From Massilia sp. Mn16-1_5 (GTDB lineage: Bacteria; Pseudomonadota; Gammaproteobacteria; Burkholderiales; Burkholderiaceae_D): 64,000 bases of DNA. Positions 1 to 7,492 of this stretch are shown in pieces; positions within the stretch are counted from its first letter, which is position 1, and each line of letters opens with the position of its first letter. The notes beneath the pieces were generated by a model. The model saw only the letters and a program-made list of their open reading frames with translations. It made no database searches and was not told the DNA's origin. Location of the stretch: positions 62,001-126,000 of the forward strand of contig NZ_PPXQ01000001.1 of the NCBI RefSeq assembly GCF_004798585.1. The letters are read 5' to 3'. The position numbers and the translations under genes are program-made.

Positions 1-1337
1 GCGATGCAGCCGCTCGACTCCTCCAATAATTCGAACCCGGCCTGCAGCGGCGCCACGCCCAGCGCGAGTTTCGCATCGCTGGCACGCATGCCTTCGAAGC
101 CTTCGACCGGCGTGACGTCGAAGTGGTATTCGTTGAAGTACTGCTGCAGGGTTTCGCGACGGCCGTTCGACTCGGCGCAGATCATGACGCGGCAGGGGGT
201 CCTGGCGATGAAGGCGCGCAGCGGCGCCAGCGGGTCTTCGAGGCGGCGGTTCACCGCGATGTCGGGAATCGGCGCCGACAGTTCCGATGCGGGTGCGTTT
301 GGATCGCGCCCGATGTTCCAGCGTCCGTGCGGCTTGGCGCAGGTGAAGAACTGCTCGCTCGACAGGAACAGTTCGCGCGGCTCGAGGATCGGGCGTTCGC
401 GGTCGCTTTTCAGGAAGCGGTAGCGCGATTCGGTATCCGTCCAGAAGCGCGCAATCGCCGCTTCGATGTCGCCCACGAGGGCCAGCGGTCCGTCTTCGGG
501 CAGGTAATCGAAGAGCGTGGACGTCTCTTCGAAGAACAGCGGCAGGTAGTATTCGATGCCGGCCGAGGCGATGCCGCTGCCGATGTCCTTGTACACTGGC
601 GCCCTCGACGGGTCGCCTTCGAATCGTTCGCGCCAGCGGCTGCGAAAGGCCGTGCGTGAAGCTTCGTCCATCGGGAATTCGCGGCCCGGCAGCAGGCGCA
701 CTTCCTTCACCGGATACAGCGAGCGCTGGGTGTCGGCGTCGAAGGTGCGGATGGTCTCGATCTCGTCGCCGAACAGGTCGAGGCGGTAAGGCAGTGCGGA
801 GCCCATCGGGAACAGGTCGATCAGGCCGCCGCGCACCGAGTATTCGCCGGGCGACATCACCTGCGAGACGTGGCTGTAGCCGGCCAAGGTCAGCTGGGCT
901 TTCAGCTTCGCTTCGTCTAGGTTCTCGCCCTGGCGGAAGAAGAAGGTGTAGGCGGCCAGGAACGAAGGCGGCGCCAGGCGCACCAGCGCCGTGGTGGCCG
1001 GGACCACCAGCACGTCGCACTGGCCGTTGCGGATCTCGTGCAGCGTCGCCAGGCGCTCGGACACCAGGTCCTGGTGCGGCGAGAAGGCGTCGTAGGGCAG
1101 GGTTTCCCAGTCCGGCAGCAGGTGGCAGGACAGTTTGCCGTCGGCGAACCAGGCGATTTCGTCGAGCAGGCGCTGGCCGTCGCTGGCGTTCGCCACGACC
1201 ACCGTGAGCATGCGCTTCTCGCGTTTGAACTCGAGGCCGGCGACGGCCAGCGCATAGGCGTCGGACGAACCCGCGAGGGCGGGCAGGACGAAACGGTTAC
1301 CGGGTTTCGGGAGGTGCTTTTTGAGATCGAAAGGCAT
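1..1337 (-). CDS. mfd: Transcription-repair coupling factor Mfd, N-terminal part (cut by window edge)
   Basis: Mfd is an ATP-driven translocase that removes stalled RNA polymerase from DNA lesions and recruits UvrA. About 445 N-terminal residues are visible, beginning MPFDLKKHLPKPG; the gene runs off the left edge, so the RNA-polymerase-binding and helicase domains are outside the window. The visible part is the UvrB-like homology module, with the family patterns LLPDWETLPYDAFSPHQD and SPGEYSVRGGLIDLFP. The ATG at 1335-1337 is the first in-frame start, and the reading frame has no stop down to base 1. It is divergent from nothing close by; the DMT exporter lies behind it on the same strand. 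Identification rests on recognised family sequence. Confidence 0.93.
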   Translation of the reverse strand, partial: MPFDLKKHLPKPGNRFVLPALAGSSDAYALAVAGLEFKREKRMLTVVVANASDGQRLLDEIAWFADGKLSCHLLPDWETLPYDAFSPHQDLVSERLATLHEIRNGQCDVLVVPATTALVRLAPPSFLAAYTFFFRQGENLDEAKLKAQLTLAGYSHVSQVMSPGEYSVRGGLIDLFPMGSALPYRLDLFGDEIETIRTFDADTQRSLYPVKEVRLLPGREFPMDEASRTAFRSRWRERFEGDPSRAPVYKDIGSGIASAGIEYYLPLFFEETSTLFDYLPEDGPLALVGDIEAAIARFWTDTESRYRFLKSDRERPILEPRELFLSSEQFFTCAKPHGRWNIGRDPNAPASELSAPIPDIAVNRRLEDPLAPLRAFIARTPCRVMICAESNGRRETLQQYFNEYHFDVTPVEGFEGMRASDAKLALGVAPLQAGFELLEESSGCI

Positions 1338-1420
1338 GCAGGCGTGCGGGTTCAGGTCTGGCCGTTGGGTCGTTCATTATAGACGAACCGACCATCCGAC
1401 GCCCTGCACGCGAGGCTTGC

Positions 1421-2383
1421 TCAGCGGCGCCGTGCCGCCGCCAGCGCGACCCCGCCGAGGATGATGCCGAAGCCCACGGCGTGGTACAGGTGTGGCGCTT
1501 CGCCCAGCAGCGGCCAGGCGGCCAGCGTGGCGAACAGCGGGATCAGGTAGACCGACAGGCTGGCGCGTGCCGGACCGGCGAGCATGACCAGGCGGTCGAA
1601 GCAGAAGTAGGCGCCCAGGCTCGGCACCACGGCCAGGAAAGCCAGTGCGATGTAGAGGCGCGGATCGCTGAAGTTCGCCACATTGCCGAGCGAGGCTTCG
1701 AGCACGGCGAAGGGCGCCAGCACCAGCGCACCGCCGCCGATGAGAAAGGCCAGCTTGACGATGCTCGGTAGGGCGGGGAGCGGCATGCGCTTGCCCAGCA
1801 CCGTGTACAGCACCCAGCCGCTCGCGGCCAGCACCACCCAGAGGTCACCGGTACCGAAGGCCATGCCGCCCAGCGCGGAGACGTCTCCTTTCGACAGCAC
1901 GACCAGCACGCCGAGGATGGCCAGCAGCATGCCGCCGGCCTGCTTGCGGCTCAATGGCACCTTCCACACCAGGGTCTCCAACAGCATGACCAGGGCCGGG
2001 CAGGCAGCGAAGATGATGGCGATATTGGCCGCGCTGGTATGGCGCGCGCCGATGTATTGGGGACCGACGGCCAGGCCCATGCCGAGCGCGGCCAGCAGCA
2101 TCAGGCGCGGGAAGTGGGCCATCAGGACGTGGCGGTGCGCCCACAGGCGCGGGCCGACGCTTGGGAGCAGCAGGGCAAAGGCCAGCGCCCAGCGTCCGAA
2201 GGCCAGGAACAGCGGCGGCAGCGCCGCGCTCTCGGCCCAGCGGGCGACGACGAGGTTGGCGGCGAAGAGGGCGGGGGTGACCAACATGAGCGGCAGCTCG
2301 GTGTTGCGGGCATCGACCCGAAGTCCAAGTCCTGCGCGAGATACTGCTTCCGACACGAATACTCCAGAATCCTGCTGCTGCAT
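1421..2383 (-). CDS. EamA-family drug/metabolite (DMT) exporter
   Basis: Predicted inner-membrane permease of about 320 residues, the usual size for 10-TM EamA/RhaT-type transporters with two repeated five-helix units. Hydrophobic helices run through nearly the whole protein, and the second half ends with the typical LLGEAPHLYHAVGFGIILGG stretch followed by a short basic tail. The substrate cannot be told from sequence; relatives export amino acids or other metabolites. ATG at 2383 is preferred over a TTG nine bases further out, but neither has a clear ribosome-binding site. It is divergent from an Lrp-type regulator across about 200 bases. That is the usual arrangement for an amino-acid exporter and its sensor, so an amino acid is a reasonable guess. 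Confidence 0.85.
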   Translation of the reverse strand: MQQQDSGVFVSEAVSRAGLGLRVDARNTELPLMLVTPALFAANLVVARWAESAALPPLFLAFGRWALAFALLLPSVGPRLWAHRHVLMAHFPRLMLLAALGMGLAVGPQYIGARHTSAANIAIIFAACPALVMLLETLVWKVPLSRKQAGGMLLAILGVLVVLSKGDVSALGGMAFGTGDLWVVLAASGWVLYTVLGKRMPLPALPSIVKLAFLIGGGALVLAPFAVLEASLGNVANFSDPRLYIALAFLAVVPSLGAYFCFDRLVMLAGPARASLSVYLIPLFATLAAWPLLGEAPHLYHAVGFGIILGGVALAAARRR

Positions 2384-2585
2384 TGCGGACAAAAGCTGCG
2401 CTCGGGCGAGGGCATGTAGCGCTTTGTCCTATGTAAAAGGCGAACAAGGATTTTACTGCAGCGCACAAAAAATATTCTTTCGTTCAGCCCGGCGATATGC
2501 GGCAGTTCTGGATAGTCCTGCTATGGTTGCGCTAAAATGGAGAAGGAATATCTATTTATGCTCGTATAGACAGGAGGGGCTGTAC

Positions 2586-3053
2586 ATGAAGGAAGGCGTG
2601 CTGGACGAGATCGACCGGAAGATCCTGCGCACCCTGAGCCGCGACGGCCGGATCAGCAACCAGAAACTGGCCGAGACCGTGAACCTCTCGCCGACGCCCT
2701 GCTGGCACCGGGTGCGCGCGCTCGAGGAGGCCGGCCATATCAGCGGCTATGTCGCCGTGCTCGACCAGCGTACGCTGGGCCTGCCGGACACGGTGATCAT
2801 CGAGGTGACGGTGGACCGCCACGACGACGAGATCTTCCAGGCCTTCTCCGACGCCCTGGCCGAGCTGCCGGAAGTGATGGAAGCCTACCTGCTCTCAGGG
2901 GAATACGATTACCTGATCAAGGTGGCGGTGTCGGGCACGGAAGGCTACGAGCGCTTCCTGCGCCAGAAACTGTACAAGCTGCCGGGCGTGCGCCATACGC
3001 GCTCGACGTTTACCTTGCGCTGCCTGAAGCGGACCGTGTCGGTCACGCCTTGA
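2586..3053 (+). CDS. Lrp/AsnC-family transcriptional regulator
   Basis: 155 residues, standard length for the Lrp/AsnC family. Residues 5-65 form the winged helix-turn-helix (LDEIDRKILRTLSRDGRISN, then LSPTPCWHRVRALEEAGHI). The remainder is the RAM ligand-binding domain, with the family pattern EVMEAYLLSGEYDYLIKV near residue 100. ATG at 2586 is preceded by AGGAGGGG, a strong ribosome-binding site. Such proteins bind DNA as octamers and respond to amino acids. The divergent DMT exporter is the obvious first target, together with autoregulation in the shared 200-base gap. The effector amino acid is unknown. Confidence 0.92.
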   Translation: MKEGVLDEIDRKILRTLSRDGRISNQKLAETVNLSPTPCWHRVRALEEAGHISGYVAVLDQRTLGLPDTVIIEVTVDRHDDEIFQAFSDALAELPEVMEAYLLSGEYDYLIKVAVSGTEGYERFLRQKLYKLPGVRHTRSTFTLRCLKRTVSVTP

Positions 3054-3084
3054 ACTGCGGACACGCACGTATTCAATCACGTAG

Positions 3085-3111
3085 CCTGGGCTGGCCGCAG
3101 GCCAGCCCAGG
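3085..3111. terminator. Perfect 12-bp GC-rich hairpin between convergent genes
   Basis: CCTGGGCTGGCC (3085-3096), loop GCA, then its exact complement (3100-3111). It lies between the 3' ends of the Lrp gene and the convergent KfrA-like gene, where it could end transcription from either side. There is no T-run, so it is not a textbook intrinsic terminator. Confidence 0.5.
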
Positions 3112-3140
3112 ATGCAACGCCGGCACCATTGCTGGCGCTG

Positions 3141-3872
3141 TTATTTCGCCTTCTTGCGCAGCGCGTCCAGCTCCATGCGCAGCGCGCCGCGGTCGCTCTT
3201 GGCCTGCGCCAGTTGCGCCTGCACGTCCTTGAGCTCGGCGGCCAGGCTGTCGCGCGCGGTGGTGGCGCCGACCAGTTCCATCTCGGCCGCAAGGCGCGCA
3301 TCCGATTGCGCCGCCTGGGCGGCCACGCTGCGCTCGAGCTGGGTGCGCAGGTCGGCCAGCTGGGCATCCTTGCCGTCGATCGCCAGCTGGTCCTTGGCCT
3401 TGTTGACCAGGGCGTCCATCGCGACCTGGCGGGCGTTGCGCAGTTCGGCGTTCAGGCGTTCGATTTCCTCGGAGCGTTCGTCGGCGGCGGCCTGGGCCGC
3501 GTAGCGCGCGCTGTTGGCGCTGTCGAGATCGGCTTCCAGGCGGCTGCCGGCCTCGATCAGCTCGTCCATGTCGCGCTCGAGGCGTGCCATCGCTTCGCGC
3601 GGACCGGCGCCGGCTTCCTCGGCATGCTGGCGCGCCCATTTGGCCAGCTCGGCGGCCAGCGCGGCCGGCAGTTCGACCGGCGGCGGTTCCGCCGGCTGCT
3701 CGTGTTCGGCGCGCCAGGCGCGCAGGTGGCGGCCGATGGCGCTGGGCGAGGCGCCGTCGAGTTCCTCGACCAGCGCGTCGAGGGTCACGGGCGTGCCCGC
3801 CTTGTGCAGATTGGCGGCCGCGTTGGCGACCTCGTCATAGGTAATGTCCTGGCTGCTTGAATCCGTGCTCAT
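3141..3872 (-). CDS. KfrA-type coiled-coil DNA-binding protein
   Basis: 243 residues. The first ~65 (DITYDEVANAAANLHKAGTP through SAIGRHLRAWRAEHEQ) match the KfrA N-terminal DNA-binding domain. From about residue 85 to the end the protein is a long charged coiled coil rich in Ala, Glu, Gln and Arg. KfrA was described on broad-host-range IncP plasmids, where it binds its own operator and organises plasmid DNA. Chromosomal homologues are common in Burkholderiales, but their role is not settled. No plasmid partition genes are nearby, so this is a chromosomal relative. The ATG at 3872 has no strong ribosome-binding site. A nucleoid-associated or autorepressor role is inferred. Confidence 0.8.
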   Translation of the reverse strand: MSTDSSSQDITYDEVANAAANLHKAGTPVTLDALVEELDGASPSAIGRHLRAWRAEHEQPAEPPPVELPAALAAELAKWARQHAEEAGAGPREAMARLERDMDELIEAGSRLEADLDSANSARYAAQAAADERSEEIERLNAELRNARQVAMDALVNKAKDQLAIDGKDAQLADLRTQLERSVAAQAAQSDARLAAEMELVGATTARDSLAAELKDVQAQLAQAKSDRGALRMELDALRKKAK

Positions 3873-4108
3873 TGAATGAAAAGAGGAGGGGTAATGGTCG
3901 GCTATGATACGCGAGCCCCTGCCAAGACCGGGAGCCGATACCGGTTGGAAGAGCGTATTCGAGCGCTTGGCGCCCCTGCAGTGTGGCGTGATTGCCTCAG
4001 TGTAATATTCTTGGCAAGCTCAAATCCCTGTCGAAAAACTTTACAAATACACGTGTCCGTCTTCCCGCTAAACCCGTAGCTTATTGATTGTCATAAAATA
4101 TTTCCCAA

Positions 4109-4124
4109 TGGCACGACAATTGCT
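4109..4124 (+). promoter_or_regulatory. Sigma-54 (-24/-12) promoter of the PEP-CTERM gene
   Basis: TGGCACGACAATTGCT matches the RpoN consensus TGGCACG-N4-TTGCW at every defined position, with exactly 10 bases between the invariant GG (4110-4111) and GC (4122-4123). The start point would fall near 4135, giving a ~38-base leader before the ATG at 4173. The ~240 bases upstream, back to the KfrA-like gene, hold no gene and could carry the enhancer site. Confidence 0.8.
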
Positions 4125-4172
4125 TATTCTCCAGTGAAATATCTTATGCACAATAATTCTAAAGGGATCAGC

Positions 4173-4763
4173 ATGAAACAGACGATCATCAGCCTGGCCA
4201 TCGCGGGGGCGGCGTTCTTTACTTCCGGCGCCCAGGCAGGCGTGAGCTTCACCATCGAAAATGGAAAACTGCTCAGCGCAAAAGGCGTCGAGATCGAAGG
4301 CCAGAAATACAAAGTCAGCTTTGGCGATTCGTGCGCATCGATGTTTGATGGCTGCAAGAGCGCGCTCTTCGATTTCACGACCCAGCATGGAGCCCTGAGT
4401 GCGCTGGACGCGGTATATGCCCAGGTCCTGGTCGATGATGTCCTGATCAATGGCACCCGCTACAACTTCGACAGCAAACCCGAGCTGGTCAACAGCTGCG
4501 ACAGGCCCGGCTTTTGCGAAATGTGGATACCGTATGCAATCTCGAACGGCAATGTGACCTCGGCATGGTATGTCAATGGAAGCGGTCCCGATTATGTGGG
4601 CAGCTTTGCCTGGACTGGCGGTTTCGACTACGGTAATAACCAGAGTTACATGGCATTCATGAATTTCGAGAAGATGGCCGAGGTGCCCGAGCCTGCTTCG
4701 CTGGCGCTGCTGGGTCTTGGCTTCGCCGGCCTGGCTTTCTCGAGAAAAAAGAAGCCAGCCTGA
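4173..4763 (+). CDS. PEP-CTERM sorting-domain exported protein
   Basis: 196 residues. An N-terminal signal peptide (MKQTIISLAIAGAAFFTSGAQA) is followed by a ~145-residue extracellular region of no recognised family. The C-terminal PEP-CTERM anchor (VPEPASLALLGLGFAGLAFS, then RKKKPA) is recognised and cut by an exosortase (EpsH/XrtA type) during export of surface or exopolysaccharide-associated proteins. Four Cys in the body (CASMFDGC, and NSCDRPGFC) could form disulphides. ATG at 4173 follows AAAGGGATC; an in-frame ATG at 4146 and the non-ATG start 4134 lie at or near the predicted transcription start and are unlikely. No exosortase gene is in the window. Expression is predicted to depend on RpoN. 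Confidence 0.9.
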   Translation: MKQTIISLAIAGAAFFTSGAQAGVSFTIENGKLLSAKGVEIEGQKYKVSFGDSCASMFDGCKSALFDFTTQHGALSALDAVYAQVLVDDVLINGTRYNFDSKPELVNSCDRPGFCEMWIPYAISNGNVTSAWYVNGSGPDYVGSFAWTGGFDYGNNQSYMAFMNFEKMAEVPEPASLALLGLGFAGLAFSRKKKPA

Positions 4764-4864
4764 CATGAAGACGCCAGCGGCAGGCGCTGGCGTGGAAATG
4801 CGCGGAACGGCACCTCGAGAGGCCCATTCCGCAGACACGCGCCGTCGCGTGCCGTGTCGCTCGA

Positions 4865-5215
4865 TCAGCGGCCGGTGCCGGTCGTGGTCGAGGTACCGGA
4901 GGAGGTGCCGGTGGTGCCCGTGGTGCCGGTCGACCCCGAGGTGCCGGTGGTGCCGGTCGTACCCGTGCCCGTGCCGCTGCTGGAGCCGGTGCCCCACGAA
5001 CCCGAGGTGCCCGAAGGCTGGCCGGTAGTGGTGGTGCTCGGGGTGCTGCCGGTGACGCCCGTGGTCGGGTTGCCGCGCTCGGTCATGGCGCCGCTGCCGG
5101 TGGTGCCCGAGGAGCTTGCGCCCGAGGTGCTGTCCATCGAGTTGGTCGATTTGCAGGCGGCCAGGCCCAGGCCCAGCGAAGCGGCGACGATGACGGTGGT
5201 GATGGTGCGTTTCAT
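4865..5215 (-). CDS. Small low-complexity (Gly/Thr/Ser) lipoprotein
   Basis: 116 residues: signal peptide MKRTITTVIVAASLGLGLAAC with lipobox LAAC, so the mature protein should be lipid-anchored at Cys21. The rest is almost only Gly, Thr and Ser in degenerate repeats (TGTTGTTGTSG type), with no predicted folded domain. The DNA carries imperfect short tandem repeats over about 4880-4990. GGAGGG seven bases before the ATG at 5215 decides the start. The opposite strand is also open and would encode a Val-Pro repeat, which is a shadow. A similar short lipoprotein gene lies just upstream on the same strand. Function unknown; a flexible envelope linker is one possibility. Confidence 0.75.
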   Translation of the reverse strand: MKRTITTVIVAASLGLGLAACKSTNSMDSTSGASSSGTTGSGAMTERGNPTTGVTGSTPSTTTTGQPSGTSGSWGTGSSSGTGTGTTGTTGTSGSTGTTGTTGTSSGTSTTTGTGR

Positions 5216-5340
5216 ATTCTTTTCCCTCCATATTGGTTTGAGGCTTTCATCATGCGAGCGCACGTTTGCCGCCACCATAGGAAGGGAGCGACAATATGTG
5301 TAGGAGTTACCGGACAGTCAATGTCCGGTGTAACCACAGG

Positions 5341-5595
5341 TCAGCGCCGTTCGCCGCCGCTGGTGCTATCGGAGGTGTTGGCCGGGGTTGCTCCAGTTGC
5401 GCTGGTGGAACCTTTGACGTCGGCATTCGCCGCCTCGGCGCCGCCGCTGGTGCGCGCAGTCCCGCCCGCGCCGCTGCCGGTCATGGCGCCCGCGCCCTCG
5501 GTCGATCCGCTGCTGTTCATGCCGCTGTTCATGTTGCTGCAGCCCGCCAAGCCAAGCCCGGCAACGAACAGCATGCAGGTGGTCAGGTGCTTCAT
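5341..5595 (-). CDS. Small Gly/Ser/Ala-rich lipoprotein
   Basis: 84 residues with signal peptide MKHLTTCMLFVAGLGLAGC and lipobox LAGC (Cys19). The mature part is Gly/Ser/Ala/Thr-rich (GSTEGAGAMTGSGAGGTARTS) without a recognisable domain. GGGAGAG is placed seven bases before the ATG at 5595. Together with the following lipoprotein gene it forms a same-strand pair separated by ~125 bases. The two share the composition and the phrase GAMTxxG, so they may be paralogues. Function unknown. Confidence 0.7.
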   Translation of the reverse strand: MKHLTTCMLFVAGLGLAGCSNMNSGMNSSGSTEGAGAMTGSGAGGTARTSGGAEAANADVKGSTSATGATPANTSDSTSGGERR

Positions 5596-5695
5596 GGTCG
5601 CTCTCCCGTTGTGAATACGGGTTCATCATGCGACCGGGCGCGCAAGGGCGCCATAGGCCATCAACTGACGGCCTTGTAGGACGGGCCGGACAGCG

Positions 5696-7492
5696 TCAGC
5701 GCTGCGCGCCGATCCACTCGACCAGGGCGTTCGATACCAGCGGGCGGCTGTAGAAGTAGCCTTGCCCCTTGGCACACGCCTGGGCGCGCACGGCGTCGGC
5801 CTGGGCTTGGGTCTCGATGCCTTCGGCCACCGTGTTCATGCCCAGGCTCTGCGCCACCTTCACGGTCGCTTCGATCAGCACCCGGTGGTGGTGGCTGGTG
5901 TCGGCCTTGCACACGAAGGAGCGGTCGATCTTGACGGTGTCGACCGGCAGCAGGTGCAGGCTCGACAGCGAGGAATAGCCGGTGCCGAAGTCGTCCAGCG
6001 CCAGTTTGATGCCCAGGCCCTTCAGCTCGTGCAGGCGCACCTGGATGTGTTCGTCCTGGGCCGCCAGGCTTTCGGTGACTTCGAGCTGCAGGCTGGCGGC
6101 GGGCATGCCGGTGCGCGCCAGGATGGCGGCCACCTTGGCCGTCCAGGCGGGCTGGGCCAGCTGGGCGCGCGACAGGTTGACGGCCATCAGGCGCGGCGCG
6201 GCGTCTCCCAGCTGTTCGCGCCAGCGCATGAAGTCGCGGCAGGAGCGTTCCAGCACGAAGTCGCCGATCGCGTCGATCAGCCCGCATTCCTCGGCCACGC
6301 CGATGAAGTCGAAGGGCGGCACCAGGCCGCGCACGGGATGCTGCCAGCGCACCAGTGCTTCCACGCCGGCCGAATGGTCGGTCGAGCCGTCCGGATTCAG
6401 GCCGACCACCGGCTGGTACATCACGAACAGCTGTTCCTCGGCCAGCGCCGTGCGCAGCTGGGCCTCGATGTCGGCGCGGCGCGCGGCGCGTTCGCGCATC
6501 GCCGCTTCGAACAGTACGTGACGGGCGCCGCCGGCGCGCTTGGCCTCGACCATCGCGATGCTGGCGTCGCCGATCACGGCGTCGGCGTCGCGGCCGTCGG
6601 CGCCGCCGTCCCAGAACACACCGATGCTGGCGCGGCACGCGACTTCGTGCCCGTCGACCTGGTGCGGGCGCGCCAGCGCGTCGAGCAGGCGCAGGGCCAG
6701 GCGCTCGGCTTCGTCGGGATGGCGCAGGCCGTCGAGCAGCACGACGAATTCGTCGCCGCCCAGGCGCGCAACCAGGCCGGCGCCGCCGGCCGCCGGGTCG
6801 ATGCGGCCATTGGCCGGCAGGCCGCCGGCGCGCATGCGGTCGGCCAGCGCCGCCAGCAGGCGGTCGCCGACCCCGGTCAACAGGCGGTCGCCCGCGCTCT
6901 GGCCCAGGGTGTCGTTAATCTGGCGGAAGCGGTCGCAATTGATGAACAGCAGGGCAAAACGATCTTCGCTGCCGGTGCGCCCGAGCAGGGTCTGCAATTG
7001 CTCGACCGCGGCGGAGCGGTTCGGCAGCCGGGTCAGCGCGTCGGTGCGCGCGGCGCTGCGCAGGCGCCGGCGCAGGTTTTCCTGTTCGCGCTGGATCTCC
7101 AGGGTGGCATCGGTGATGGCCGCCATCAGGCGTTCCGGATCGAGCTTCAGGAGGCTGATCGACAGCACCTGGGGCGCGCCCGGCGCGCTGTATTCGGAGC
7201 CAAGGGGCACGCGCAGCGCCTCGCAGACCACGCCCGAGGGCTGGTCGAAGCCGTCCGCCATCTGCTTGAGCTGGGGCGCAACGTCCTCCAGTGTGGCGAA
7301 CAGGTTGTCCAGCCCACCGTCGCGCGCGAGCGGCATCAAGAGGCTCGAGGCCATCGGGTTGAGCATCTCGACCGCGCCGTCGAGGTTTGTTTGAACGAGG
7401 CCAATCGGGGCGCGGTACAGGAACTGCACCAGGGCCTCGTAGGCGTCGATCTGTTCAACCTGCATGGCGGCTTCGCTGTGGAGTGTCTGCAT
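5696..7492 (-). CDS. PAS-GGDEF-EAL cyclic-di-GMP enzyme
   Basis: 598 residues: an N-terminal PAS-like domain (~15-130), GGDEF domain (~145-325; intact GGDEF at 245-249) and EAL domain (~335-598; EAL at 378-380, DDFGTGYSSL at 500-509, EGIET near 557). Both catalytic motifs are intact, so it may make and hydrolyse c-di-GMP, with phosphodiesterase the more usual net activity. The RxxD inhibitory site is absent; a Gly/Ala-rich insertion precedes GGDEF. The N-terminal domain is clearly related to that of the next gene upstream (QFLYRAPIGLVQ versus QFLYLAPVGLVQ). The start overlaps that gene's 3' end: by 38 bases from the ATG at 7492, or by 11 from the ATG at 7465. It is the last gene of the pyp operon. 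Confidence 0.93.
   Translation of the reverse strand: MQTLHSEAAMQVEQIDAYEALVQFLYRAPIGLVQTNLDGAVEMLNPMASSLLMPLARDGGLDNLFATLEDVAPQLKQMADGFDQPSGVVCEALRVPLGSEYSAPGAPQVLSISLLKLDPERLMAAITDATLEIQREQENLRRRLRSAARTDALTRLPNRSAAVEQLQTLLGRTGSEDRFALLFINCDRFRQINDTLGQSAGDRLLTGVGDRLLAALADRMRAGGLPANGRIDPAAGGAGLVARLGGDEFVVLLDGLRHPDEAERLALRLLDALARPHQVDGHEVACRASIGVFWDGGADGRDADAVIGDASIAMVEAKRAGGARHVLFEAAMRERAARRADIEAQLRTALAEEQLFVMYQPVVGLNPDGSTDHSAGVEALVRWQHPVRGLVPPFDFIGVAEECGLIDAIGDFVLERSCRDFMRWREQLGDAAPRLMAVNLSRAQLAQPAWTAKVAAILARTGMPAASLQLEVTESLAAQDEHIQVRLHELKGLGIKLALDDFGTGYSSLSSLHLLPVDTVKIDRSFVCKADTSHHHRVLIEATVKVAQSLGMNTVAEGIETQAQADAVRAQACAKGQGYFYSRPLVSNALVEWIGAQR

Noticed and set aside
4854..5303. Plus-strand open frame encoding a Val-Pro repeat protein
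   Set aside because: It is the antisense reading of the Gly/Thr-rich lipoprotein gene, which has a good ribosome-binding site, signal peptide and lipobox; the Val-Pro frame has none of these.
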